From positions 331,956 to 395,955 of the forward strand of contig JAACPJ010000001.1 in the NCBI GenBank assembly GCA_009995455.1: DNA of 64,000 nucleotides. Direction: 5' to 3'. This DNA comes from a bacterium (GTDB taxonomy: Bacteria; Patescibacteriota; Gracilibacteria; UBA4473). Positions 42,079-49,805 of the stretch are shown one piece after another. Below the pieces are notes generated by a model. It saw nothing but the letters and a program-made list of their open reading frames with translations, was not told the DNA's origin and searched no databases. The position numbers and the translations under genes were made by a program. The stretch's first letter is position 1. Every line of letters begins with the position of its first letter.

Positions 42079-42705
42079 ATGTTAAAAGCTTTATTCGCTT
42101 CTTTTGTAGTTATTTTGGGACTTACTGCGGTTCAAGTACATGCAATTCCAGATGATGGAAATGCAGCCCCGTATGTTAATAATGGTAATAATCCTGGGAA
42201 TCCAAATGCACCAGGGTATTACCCAACAACCTCATCCCCTTTAGCGCCAACTACGTCACCTCGGCCCGTAGCACGACCTACGACTGGTACCGCAGCCCCA
42301 GCAACTGGCGGCGGAGCGGCGGCACCTTCAGCCGCTGAAAACGCTCAAGCGGCACAAGAAGCCATTACAGCAGCAATACAGGCTTATGTAATACCAACTA
42401 GCACTCGAAATTTTAGCCTCGGTAACTTGAGTTCTGATAGAGAGGCCAGCTTAATTATTAGTAGTGGGAACGAAGATAATAATATTATCTTTCGGATTAT
42501 TCGCTTAATCGCCATGTTGATCGGTACGGTGGCGATTCTACTTTATATCGTAGCTGGTTATTTCATGATTTTCTCTCAGGGAGACGAAAACCAACTGACC
42601 AAAGGAAAACAAATTGTGACTTTTACCTCGCTTGGGTTAGTAATTGCTTTTGGCGCTTACATGATTGTTCAATTAGTAATGGGCCTTATTTATTTTACGA
42701 GTTAA
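42079..42705 (+). CDS. VirB2/TrbC-like pilin-type membrane protein 1
   Basis: 208 residues. Signal peptide ending near VQVHA, a Pro/Ala/Thr-rich linker (about 25-85), then a C-terminal part with two hydrophobic helices (about 133-165 and 178-205) joined by a short charged loop SQGDENQLTKGK. This is the layout of VirB2/TrbC-like pilins found in Patescibacteria, where they are often called hypothetical or pilin. No VirB4- or VirD4-like ATPase is in the window, so a secretion role is not shown. The start is set by the promoter. The second, related gene follows after 2 bases. Confidence 0.65.
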   Translation: MLKALFASFVVILGLTAVQVHAIPDDGNAAPYVNNGNNPGNPNAPGYYPTTSSPLAPTTSPRPVARPTTGTAAPATGGGAAAPSAAENAQAAQEAITAAIQAYVIPTSTRNFSLGNLSSDREASLIISSGNEDNNIIFRIIRLIAMLIGTVAILLYIVAGYFMIFSQGDENQLTKGKQIVTFTSLGLVIAFGAYMIVQLVMGLIYFTS

Positions 42706-42707
42706 GG

Positions 42708-43256
42708 ATGAAAAAAATAATTTTTACGTTAGCGGTTGTCGCTTTTGGTTTTAGCACAATTGATGTGGCTAAAGCAGACCCATATGTACCAGGTTTAAAT
42801 AGCCCAACAGGAACACCAGGACGAGGGACTGCTATTGAGGCGACTACACCCGTTGCGGCTCCAACAACGGCGGCTCCTGCCACAGCGGCTGCACCAACGC
42901 CTGCAGCACCCGCGGCTGCCGCGCCTCCAGCGGTTGCCGGTAGCGCTGGTTATTATCAAGTAAAATTACAAGAGCCACTAAGTGGACAATCGGCTTATAT
43001 TTCAGCTTCAAACGGGGTAGATTTGATTAATCAATACATCAGCATGATTTACATGTGGATGGCCAGTATTGTGGGGATTATTGCCGTCTTAATGATTGTC
43101 GTTTCAGGCGTACAAATTATTTTTGGGGGCGCCAGTCCAGAACTCGTGAGTGACGCTAAAAACCGGGTGATGCAATCACTTTTAAGTTTAGTGCTTCTAT
43201 TCGCCACAGCGATGATTTTGCGGACGGTTAATCCTAACTTTTTTGGATTTGGTTGA
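42708..43256 (+). CDS. VirB2/TrbC-like pilin-type membrane protein 2
   Basis: 182 residues with the same architecture as the upstream protein: signal peptide (ends VAKA), an Ala/Pro/Thr-rich linker (about 40-80), and two C-terminal hydrophobic helices (about 115-140 and 155-172) around GGASPELVSDAKNRVMQS, a loop typical of the family. It ends in UGA. Two bases separate the genes, so the products are probably made together, perhaps as two subunits of one assembly. Its 3' end nearly abuts pyrC on the other strand. Confidence 0.65.
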   Translation: MKKIIFTLAVVAFGFSTIDVAKADPYVPGLNSPTGTPGRGTAIEATTPVAAPTTAAPATAAAPTPAAPAAAAPPAVAGSAGYYQVKLQEPLSGQSAYISASNGVDLINQYISMIYMWMASIVGIIAVLMIVVSGVQIIFGGASPELVSDAKNRVMQSLLSLVLLFATAMILRTVNPNFFGFG

Positions 43257-43258
43257 TT

Positions 43259-44488
43259 CTAAAATTTAAGCGCCTTAGGGCTTGGACGACGGGTAAAATC
43301 ATTTGCCTTAAAACTGAGCTCCCCGTTGACCCAGGTGCTCACTAATTGACCCGTTAAAGGATAATCTTCAAACGGTGTCCACTCACATTTAGAATTCAAG
43401 TTTTTAGCCTTGATGGCATTTTTTACGTTTGGATCATATAAAAAACAGTCCGCTTCAAAACTTGGTTTAATGAGGCCTTTTAAGTTTTGCACCTTGAAGG
43501 TTTGAAAAGTATTAAAACTCGTCATCGCACTTAGTTTTTTTAAATCATAACCGCGCTTAACAAATTCGGTATAAAGCAGTGGGAAAAAAGTTTCCACGCC
43601 TGGAATTCCATAAAATATTTGGTCAGATAATTTTTCTTCTTTGGTGTGCGGCGCGTGATCGGTGGCAAAAAAATCAATCGTGCCATCTTCTACGCCTTCC
43701 CACATGGCATCTAAATCATCTTGGGTCGCGAGTTCTGGTTTCATGCAGCAAAAAGCGCCGTGTTTTTCTCGGTCTTCGTGGGTCATAAACAAATGATGCG
43801 GGCAGACTTCAATCGATATTTTATCCTGCAAAGCCGGATTTTTTTTGATATTTCTTACCAGCTCAACCTCACGTCTTAAGCTAGCGTGACAAAGGTGTAA
43901 ATGACCGTTAGCGCCACATTCTCTCCAGATTTCTACCGCTCGCTCAAATACCGGTCCTTCTGCATGCAAGGCCACGGTTTTGCCTAAATTAAAAATTTCT
44001 CGCCAGCGGTCTTCGTCGTCCATTTTTAAATTTCCGGTCGTGGTGTTTAAATACAATTTTGTACCCGGAACACCCTCAACGTTTTCAATTTCGGTTTGGT
44101 TGTCTGGTCCCGCCCCAAAATAAAAACCATAATTGGCCCAGCTTTTTTTGGCGGCTAAGGCTTTTTTTGCACTCAATAATTCGCGAGTAAAGGTGGGAGG
44201 ATTTGTGTTTGGCATATCAAAAAAACTGGTCACCCCAGCACTGATAGCCGCTTTAGAACCGCTTTCTAAATCTTCTTTATATTCAAAGCCTGGCTCCCGA
44301 AAATGCACATGTGGATCAATACACCCAGGGAATAATTGCAGCCCACTTCCATCGATAATTTCGTCTGCAGTAGTGACGGTTTCCGGTTCGGAAAATTGCC
44401 CGTTTACGATCAAAACATCTTTGATTTCATCTCTCTGGGCGTCAATTACACGAACGTTTCTTATAAGGGTCGATTTCATCAAAAACAT
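43259..44488 (-). CDS. pyrC: Dihydroorotase
   Basis: Zinc amidohydrolase of pyrimidine synthesis, cyclising carbamoyl aspartate to dihydroorotate. DPHVHFREPG gives the first zinc ligands and the substrate Arg; DMPNTNPP, the His-containing HAEGP and HLCHAS, and the catalytic Asp in FATDHAPHT follow. 409 residues (type I length 420-430). One base pair of unusual detail: the position of the carboxylated lysine in other dihydroorotases appears near LYLNTTTGN and is not obvious, as in the metal-variant subtypes. Two ATG starts are possible (44488, 44479). pyrB lies upstream on the same strand, 274 bases away, with a repeat between. Confidence 0.92.
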   Translation of the reverse strand: MFLMKSTLIRNVRVIDAQRDEIKDVLIVNGQFSEPETVTTADEIIDGSGLQLFPGCIDPHVHFREPGFEYKEDLESGSKAAISAGVTSFFDMPNTNPPTFTRELLSAKKALAAKKSWANYGFYFGAGPDNQTEIENVEGVPGTKLYLNTTTGNLKMDDEDRWREIFNLGKTVALHAEGPVFERAVEIWRECGANGHLHLCHASLRREVELVRNIKKNPALQDKISIEVCPHHLFMTHEDREKHGAFCCMKPELATQDDLDAMWEGVEDGTIDFFATDHAPHTKEEKLSDQIFYGIPGVETFFPLLYTEFVKRGYDLKKLSAMTSFNTFQTFKVQNLKGLIKPSFEADCFLYDPNVKNAIKAKNLNSKCEWTPFEDYPLTGQLVSTWVNGELSFKANDFTRRPSPKALKF

Positions 44489-44574
44489 AATAGTTAAAAA
44501 GAAAGTCTTTGCGAGCGTTGTTAGAATTCAAATCTTAAAACACGCGGTAATCTACTTTTAAGTTTTTTTAATTC

Positions 44575-44609
44575 CTTTTTTTGTTCGCCCAAAAAAGAAA
44601 GAAAAAAGG
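44575..44609. repeat. Short A/T-tract repeat, copy 1
   Basis: A T-run, then a short TTCGCC core, then AAAAAAGAAAGAAAAAA. The same arrangement occurs at 46894-46927. The two complementary tracts can fold into a hairpin. The remaining 240 bases between pyrB and pyrC show nothing I can name. Confidence 0.5.
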
Positions 44610-44762
44610 ACTTCCCGTGAAGCAATTTTAAAACTTTAAGTCGCTCACTCTCTAAATTTATAAAACTCAGGCTAAGGCCCTCAGACAATTCTAAATTTTA
44701 GGTTCGATTCGTGAAAGGGGTTAGTAAAATTGCTTTAATGGGGTATTCGAAAAATATAATAA

Positions 44763-45665
44763 TTAAATTAATCCGAGTCCGCGAGCAATCAGTGCCATTC
44801 TAACCGGTACTCCATTGATGGCTTGTTCAAAATATTTCGCTTGAGGGAGCTCGTCCACTTCGTAAGCAATTTCATTCACCCGCGGTAGTGGATGCATCAA
44901 AATGGCGTTTGGTTTCATTTTATTAACTTTTTCAGCGTCGAAATGAAAAGCGTTTTTATGCTTTTGGTAGACTTCTAAATCCAGTCTTTCTTTTTGAATT
45001 CTGGTATCATAAATAACATCAGAGGTTTCTAGAATTTCATCTGTTAGTTCAAAGAATTTTTTATCGACCGAAGGATCAAAATACTTATCAGGAATTTGAA
45101 TTTCTTTTGGTGCCACAAAATTAATTTTAATATTGGGAAAGTTTCTCAGCAGTTGTGAGCAAGAGTGCACCGTTCGACCAGCAATTAGTTCCCCTACAAA
45201 AGAAACCGTGATAGGAGATTCGCCTAAGGGAAAATATTTACTGATAGTATACAGATCGAGTAATCCTTGGGTTGGATGCTCGGCCGATCCGTCACCTCCA
45301 TTTAGCACCGGCACGCCAGAGTAATCGGCCATGATTTTAGCGTCGCCAGGCGTTTTAGATCGAATCGCAATAATGTCTGCATATCCGCCGACAATGCGGG
45401 CGGTGTCACTTAAAACTTCGCCTTTGGTAATAGAGGAAAAATTAACATCGGTTTCTGAAATAACCGCTCCTCCTAACCGGTGCATAGCGGCCTCAAAACT
45501 AAGCCGGGTTCGGGTGGAGGGTTCATAGAAAAGAGTGGCTAAAATTTTACCTTTGGCCATATCACTGCCACCTTTGGCAACAATCTCCTCCATATCAGAG
45601 GCCTGAGCCATAATTTCTTCTAATGTTTTGCGATCAAACTGGCCAGCCGATAGAACGTGCTTCAT
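44763..45665 (-). CDS. pyrB: Aspartate carbamoyltransferase, catalytic chain
   Basis: Condenses carbamoyl phosphate and aspartate in pyrimidine synthesis. FYEPSTRTRLSFEAA is the carbamoyl-phosphate site (near residue 50), HPTQGLLDLYTI the second, and HPLPRVNEI near the end is the aspartate/phosphate loop. 300 residues, normal. No pyrI-like regulatory chain is next to it. It is divergent from rplU. Confidence 0.96.
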   Translation of the reverse strand: MKHVLSAGQFDRKTLEEIMAQASDMEEIVAKGGSDMAKGKILATLFYEPSTRTRLSFEAAMHRLGGAVISETDVNFSSITKGEVLSDTARIVGGYADIIAIRSKTPGDAKIMADYSGVPVLNGGDGSAEHPTQGLLDLYTISKYFPLGESPITVSFVGELIAGRTVHSCSQLLRNFPNIKINFVAPKEIQIPDKYFDPSVDKKFFELTDEILETSDVIYDTRIQKERLDLEVYQKHKNAFHFDAEKVNKMKPNAILMHPLPRVNEIAYEVDELPQAKYFEQAINGVPVRMALIARGLGLI

Positions 45666-45683
45666 TGGGACTATATTAACTAT

Positions 45684-45711
45684 TTGACATCAGCGTTCAA
45701 GTTAGTACTTT
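45684..45711 (+). promoter_or_regulatory. Promoter for rplU
   Basis: TTGACA (45684-45689), 16 bp, TACTTT (45706-45711); leaves a leader of roughly 78 bases before rplU, unusually long for this window, and so possibly regulatory. Confidence 0.65.
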
Positions 45712-45795
45712 TGCGCTGTCTTAAACGACTCGGCTCGGGATTCAAAGCGTCTTTTTACTAAGGCCTCCAGCCAGTGTTTCTTAACCCTTTTAAAG

Positions 45796-46248
45796 ATGAT
45801 AGCTGTCGCAAAATTTGGTGGTCACCAAGCCATTGTAACTGTTGGAGAAATTTTACGTGTTGATAAAATCGATGTTGAAGTGGGCAAAATGGCTCAATTT
45901 GAAACGTTGTTAATTGCCGATGCTGACGGTAAAAATTGTACTGTAGGAGCGCCAATGATTGAAGGAAAAATGGTAGAAGCGAAAGTGCTTGATCACGCTC
46001 GTGGTGATAAAATCAAGGTTTACAAAATGAAACCTCGTAAACGATACCGACGAACTATCGGTCACCGTCAAGATTACACAGAAATCGAAATTACCAGTAT
46101 TGGTGGCGTGAGCACTAAAGCTAAACCAGCCACTAAAAAAGAAGAACCTAAAGCTGAAAAAACAGAAGCCAAGAAAGCGGCTCCAGCGGCAAAAGCCCCA
46201 GCAGATAAAAAACCAGCGGTAAAAAAAGTTGCGAAAAAAGACGCTTAA
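45796..46248 (+). CDS. rplU: Ribosomal protein L21 with long Lys/Ala-rich tail
   Basis: 50S subunit protein that contacts 23S rRNA. The L21 domain (residues 1-104) begins IAVAKFGGHQAIV and ends with the RNA-contact KMKPRKRYRRTIGHRQ and YTEIEI. A tail of about 45 residues made almost only of Lys, Ala, Pro and Glu follows; ordinary L21 is about 103 residues. The usual partner rpmA (L27) is not downstream; a Pro/Gln-rich coiled-coil protein gene takes its place. Confidence 0.95.
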   Translation: MIAVAKFGGHQAIVTVGEILRVDKIDVEVGKMAQFETLLIADADGKNCTVGAPMIEGKMVEAKVLDHARGDKIKVYKMKPRKRYRRTIGHRQDYTEIEITSIGGVSTKAKPATKKEEPKAEKTEAKKAAPAAKAPADKKPAVKKVAKKDA

Positions 46249-46284
46249 GCGTCATAATAGATTCAATTTATAAGGAAATAGTTT

Positions 46285-46797
46285 ATGTCTGATCAAGCAC
46301 AACCTCCCGTACCACCTCAAGATCCTAATGGCACGCAACCGCCACAAGATCCTAATGCGGGAGCCGCTCCAGCTCAAAATCAACCAGTTGTACCCGCTGG
46401 TGAAACTCCTTCAGCGGCCGCAACCAGACAAGGTCAATTGTCGCCTCGAGCCGGTCACTTGTTTTCTATTCCGCCACATCCAAACACGCAGTTTGATGAA
46501 GAGAATTTTCTAATTTTATTAGAAGGTTCAATTTCATTAACTATGGAAGAGAAGAAGCGAGTGATCGAAGCGATCCCTCGACTTTCAATCGAACAAATCA
46601 ACGAGTTAATTTCAATCTTTCAAGAAGAGAAACAGAAATTTGCGGAACTTGAAAACGAATTTGCCGATGATGTGGCTAAACTAAAAGCTGAACGCGAAAA
46701 AGAAATAGCGGTGACCGAAATGAAACAAGAAGAGCAAGGTGAAGACGCTGAAGCGAAAGCAGAAGCCGAAGCGCTTAAAAAGCAATTAGGGCTTTAG
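46285..46797 (+). CDS. Hypothetical protein with Pro/Gln-rich N-terminus and coiled coil
   Basis: Unrecognised 170-residue cytoplasmic protein. Residues 1-60 are disordered, with two PQDPNGTQPP-like repeats; residues 68-108 look like a small helical domain (EENFLILLEGSISLTMEEKK and LSIEQINELISIF); residues 108-165 are a charged coiled coil. AAGGAA sits 8 bases before the ATG, one of the few Shine-Dalgarno-like sites among native genes. It lies 36 bases after rplU, probably cotranscribed. A hairpin with a T-run (about 46819-46848) follows. Confidence 0.65.
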   Translation: MSDQAQPPVPPQDPNGTQPPQDPNAGAAPAQNQPVVPAGETPSAAATRQGQLSPRAGHLFSIPPHPNTQFDEENFLILLEGSISLTMEEKKRVIEAIPRLSIEQINELISIFQEEKQKFAELENEFADDVAKLKAEREKEIAVTEMKQEEQGEDAEAKAEAEALKKQLGL

Positions 46798-46893
46798 TTT
46801 CACACGTTTAAATTAGATTAAAAACCGTCGAGAGGCGTTTTTTTTTTACTATTTCCGATTTTTGTGCGTTTAATCTGTAATGCGTGTTTTTAA

Positions 46894-46927
46894 TTTTTTT
46901 TGCGTCGCCAAAAAAGAAAGAAAAAAA
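46894..46927. repeat. Short A/T-tract repeat, copy 2
   Basis: T-run, GCGTCGCC core, then AAAAAAGAAAGAAAAAAA; matches the tract at 44575-44609 in order and spacing. It runs into the rplL terminator. Confidence 0.5.
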
Positions 46928-46948
46928 CCGCCCATTCGGGCGGTTTTT
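46923..46948 (-). terminator. Terminator of rplJ-rplL
   Basis: ACCGCCC / GGGCGGT stem with ATTC loop between A and T runs, 30 bases after the rplL stop. Confidence 0.85.
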
Positions 46949-46978
46949 ATAAGTCGCAGATTTAAGTGAGTTCGAGAA

Positions 46979-47380
46979 CTAAGCTAGTTCAACCGTAGCA
47001 CCAGCGTCTTCGAATTGTTTTTTCATCGCTTCAGCGTCTTCTTTTTTCACGTTTTCTTTAATCGTTCCTCCGTTATCAGCTAAAGCTTTAGCTTCACCAA
47101 GACCTAGTCCAGTGATTTCTCGGATTACTTTAATAACCGCGATTTTTTGTCCACCAGCGTCTTTTAATTCAACGTTGAATGAAGATTTAGCATCTTCTTC
47201 AGCGGCAGGAGCAGCACCAGCAGCAGCTGGAGCAGCCGCAACGGCTGCAGAGATACCGTATTTTTCTTTGAAGTAAGTCGCTACGTTGTTCGCTTCGATT
47301 ACGGTTAGTTTCTCAATAGAGTCAACTACCGCTTGTTCTCCTTTTGAGAGTTCAACAGTTACAGTGTTTTCTTCTGACAT
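46979..47380 (-). CDS. rplL: Ribosomal protein L7/L12
   Basis: Stalk protein that recruits translation factors. The N-terminal dimerisation helix region, an Ala/Pro/Gly hinge (about 45-62), and the C-terminal domain with FNVELKDAGGQKIAVIKVIR and GLGLGEAKALAD are all present. 133 residues, slightly long. Encoded 24 bases after rplJ, as usual. Confidence 0.97.
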   Translation of the reverse strand: MSEENTVTVELSKGEQAVVDSIEKLTVIEANNVATYFKEKYGISAAVAAAPAAAGAAPAAEEDAKSSFNVELKDAGGQKIAVIKVIREITGLGLGEAKALADNGGTIKENVKKEDAEAMKKQFEDAGATVELA

Positions 47381-47404
47381 AGTAATAAATGAGTTAATAA
47401 TAAA

Positions 47405-47956
47405 TTATGAAGCTTTTGAGAATTTCTCAGCTTCTTTAAGGGCAGCAAGAATACCTTGCATACCGTGAGTAAGACCAGCATGAATACCGGTAACTCCGTG
47501 ATTTAGAGCTCCTACAATCGCGCCAAGAGATTCTTCGCGTGATGGGGTATCGGCTAAAATGGCTGTTTTTGAAGCGTCTAAAAATTTTCCTTCAAATATT
47601 GCGCCGGCAAAATCAAATTTGCTGGTTTTAGTCGCTTTACTGAAGTGTTCTTTTTTAAGCGCTTTAATAGCTGCTGCTGGAGCAATTTCATCGTCTTGAG
47701 AAACGATAATTGCTACCGAACCTTCTAATTGGTCTGAATCAAACTCGCTAAGACCAACGTTTTTAGCGGCAAGAGACATAAGTGTTTTTTTCAAAACGCT
47801 GTAGCTCATTCCTTTAGCACGTAGATCTCGTCGGGCTTGTTGAACATCCATAACCGTCGCGCCATTGAAGTGCACGAAGGCCACTCCTTTAGCGTCTTTA
47901 AGCTTGGTTTCAAGCTCTGTAAGTTGATATTGTTTTTTGGCTCTCGAGGTTGCCAT
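47405..47956 (-). CDS. rplJ: Ribosomal protein L10
   Basis: Base of the ribosomal stalk. I start at the ATG 47956 (MATSRAKKQYQLTELE), not at the TTG two codons upstream. The N-terminal rRNA-binding part has GVAFVHFNGATVMDVQQARR and LRAKGMSYSVLKKTL; the C-terminal helix (about 150-183) binds L7/L12 dimers. 183 residues. The transcript leader carries an L10 leader motif, so autoregulation by L10(L12) is expected. Confidence 0.96.
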   Translation of the reverse strand: MATSRAKKQYQLTELETKLKDAKGVAFVHFNGATVMDVQQARRDLRAKGMSYSVLKKTLMSLAAKNVGLSEFDSDQLEGSVAIIVSQDDEIAPAAAIKALKKEHFSKATKTSKFDFAGAIFEGKFLDASKTAILADTPSREESLGAIVGALNHGVTGIHAGLTHGMQGILAALKEAEKFSKAS

Positions 47957-48094
47957 ATTCAATTTTTATTAGGTTGAAGTTTATAATAAAATAAACCCTT
48001 GATGCGTTATCAATGGCTCTCGGGATGAAGCGACCTAAAGGATAATTCCAGGCTCTAGAGCTAGTTTGCTCTGAGCGCTAAAGATTGGAATCTT

Positions 48095-48165
48095 TTACCT
48101 TCATTCATCTCGGCGGGACTTATTTTGCTTGCGCAAGGCCTGCGGTCTTTGATAAAGCAAGTGGA
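48095..48165 (-). ncRNA. L10 leader (ribosomal protein autoregulatory RNA)
   Basis: About 140 bases before rplJ on the minus strand are the two conserved parts of the L10 leader: AGACCGCAGG and, after a hairpin containing TTGCGCAAG, CCCGCCGAGATGA. Together they form the kink-turn-like L10 binding site. Established role: L10(L12)4 binds its own mRNA leader and represses rplJL. Confidence 0.8.
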
Positions 48166-48188
48166 ATCTATTGGGATTTTTGATTGTG

Positions 48189-48722
48189 TCAAAGGTTTTC
48201 TACCAAACTTAATGCTCCAATCATCCCTGCTGTCGTTAGGGTTTCGGGTTTAAGTAAATAGGCTCGCGTTGCTTTTAGGCTCGGTAGTTTTATGAGCACA
48301 ATTTGCTCCGCCGGTTCTAAGCTTGGCTTTTCGGTGAGTTCGGCATTTTTGGCTAAAAAGTAATGGTACTTCATGCGGCTCCCAGTTGGGTTACTATACA
48401 CGGTTTTCAAATGAATAAATTCTTCAGCGGTGTAGCCGGTTTCTTCTTGTAGTTCACGCGCGGCGGCTTGGGAGGGTGTTTCACCTTCATCCACCATACC
48501 CGCGCAAAATTCGGTTACCACTTCGCCCCCGCCATGTTTATATTGTTGCTGTAAAATAACCGAGCCATCTTTAAGCACGGGAATGACTATCACAGCGTCC
48601 GTGTTTAACGAAACATACCAATCAGCGGTAGAACCATCGGGTAACTCGACTAACTGTTTTTCTATACGGCAAAATGGCGAGTCAATGAGTCGTTCTTGGT
48701 TTAAAACTTTAAAGGGTTTCAT
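48189..48722 (-). CDS. NUDIX hydrolase, ADP-ribose pyrophosphatase type
   Basis: Hydrolyses nucleoside diphosphates linked to another moiety; ADP-ribose is the likely substrate. Nudix box GMVDEGETPSQAAARELQEE is complete (G-x5-E-x7-R-E-x-x-E-E). The upstream part resembles the ADPRase N-terminal domain (ADWYVSLNTDAVIVIPVL), and GSRMKYHYFLA follows the box. The start at 48722 gives MKPFKV and overlaps the tspO stop by ATGA; 177 residues. Last gene of the pgeF-tspO-NUDIX operon. Confidence 0.92.
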   Translation of the reverse strand: MKPFKVLNQERLIDSPFCRIEKQLVELPDGSTADWYVSLNTDAVIVIPVLKDGSVILQQQYKHGGGEVVTEFCAGMVDEGETPSQAAARELQEETGYTAEEFIHLKTVYSNPTGSRMKYHYFLAKNAELTEKPSLEPAEQIVLIKLPSLKATRAYLLKPETLTTAGMIGALSLVENL

Positions 48723-49138
48723 GCATTCAATACCGTTATAGTAATTTGCAGAACGGTCGCAAAACTTACCCAAGCCAAGTACGGCAGGTTAGCAATTGCA
48801 ATCCATTTATTATGTTTCCAAATGGCGGCCATAAACCATAAAATAGTGATTAATACGAGTCCAATATCAATTGCGGCGAGTAAATTGTTTTGCAACCCAA
48901 ATTGTAAGGGCGTAAAAGCCGCGTTAAAAAATAAATTTAAGGCAAAGGGAAGGGCCACCGCTCTTGGGATTTCGCCTTTATAAATTTTATAAAACACCCA
49001 ACCAAAAGTGATAAAAATAATGGTGTAAAGCACGCTCCAAACGGGACCAAAGAGCCACGCTGGTGGCGCCCATTCTGGTTGAATATAGTTTTGGTACTGA
49101 CTGGCTTCTTGGGTATTTGAGCTAAAAAAAGTATCCAT
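48719..49138 (-). CDS. tspO: TspO/MBR family membrane protein
   Basis: Five-helix membrane protein that binds tetrapyrroles or cholesterol in relatives. Family pattern: PEWAPPAWLFGPVWSVLYT at residues 21-39, NLFFNAAFTPLQFGLQNN in the middle, then PYLAWVSFATVLQ near the end. 139 residues, slightly below the usual 150-160. Its UGA stop overlaps the NUDIX start (ATGA), and pgeF ends 10 bases before its start. Confidence 0.92.
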   Translation of the reverse strand: MDTFFSSNTQEASQYQNYIQPEWAPPAWLFGPVWSVLYTIIFITFGWVFYKIYKGEIPRAVALPFALNLFFNAAFTPLQFGLQNNLLAAIDIGLVLITILWFMAAIWKHNKWIAIANLPYLAWVSFATVLQITITVLNA

Positions 49139-49148
49139 CTAGTTAAAT

Positions 49149-49766
49149 TTATGAAGTTTTAAAATGGCCGATTACAGTGGTATTCTGCCCTTTTGGAAAA
49201 GCTTTGTCACGTCGCCAACTCGCCAAGTCTAAATCTTCAAAAGTAGAGCGATTATCAAAATGCGCTTTGGGCAGCATATAGGCGAGACACTTTTTAAATT
49301 CAAAAAAAATGCCCCCAGCATCAAAGGCAAAAAACTGATCGCCAAATTTTGCTTTTATGAGTTCAAAACAGCTATCTTCTTGAATTTCAAAGCGGGGGAG
49401 AATCGGGCCAATCCAAATATTCATCCCGGGATGGTTTTCCACATCATCCCGGGATGAGTTCGAACTGAGTTCAAACTCAAATGCTTCTAGCATATTTTCA
49501 ATTGCCCCGTTAACGGTGCCCCGCCAGCCGGCGTGCAGAACCCCAAATTGATCTTTGTTCCAAATACAGATAGGTGCGCAATCGGCGGTTTTAACACCAA
49601 GAACAAACTTGTTATTTCGAGTCCAAACCCCATCACAGTCAATTAAACTTTCGTTGCCATTGATGATTTCAACAACCCTAGAACTATGGCTTTGTAGCGG
49701 TAAAATCAGCCTTTTTGGCAAGGCTTCTTCTGGCTTAAAGGTTTGAATTTTGATTTCGTCATTCAT
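49149..49766 (-). CDS. pgeF: Laccase-domain protein (peptidoglycan editing factor, YfiH/PgeF)
   Basis: Family DUF152/Cu-oxidase_4; members act on purine nucleosides and on wrongly built muropeptide precursors. Conserved metal-site parts: VKTADCAPICIWN, LHAGWRGTVNG, and IGPILPRFEIQ (Cys of the usual PCCFEV replaced by Arg-Phe). 205 residues, short of the usual 230-260. The linker before IGPILP carries two copies of a 12 bp palindrome. First gene of the operon with tspO and NUDIX. Confidence 0.88.
   Translation of the reverse strand: MNDEIKIQTFKPEEALPKRLILPLQSHSSRVVEIINGNESLIDCDGVWTRNNKFVLGVKTADCAPICIWNKDQFGVLHAGWRGTVNGAIENMLEAFEFELSSNSSRDDVENHPGMNIWIGPILPRFEIQEDSCFELIKAKFGDQFFAFDAGGIFFEFKKCLAYMLPKAHFDNRSTFEDLDLASWRRDKAFPKGQNTTVIGHFKTS
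49422..49456. repeat. Two 12 bp palindromes inside pgeF
   Basis: CATCCCGGGATG occurs at 49422-49433 and 49445-49456, 11 bases apart, in coding sequence. They encode the segment around SRDDVENHPGMN. Confidence 0.8.
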
Positions 49767-49805
49767 GCCAATTTACTATAGTTAAATTAAATAATTTCCC
49801 CAGCC

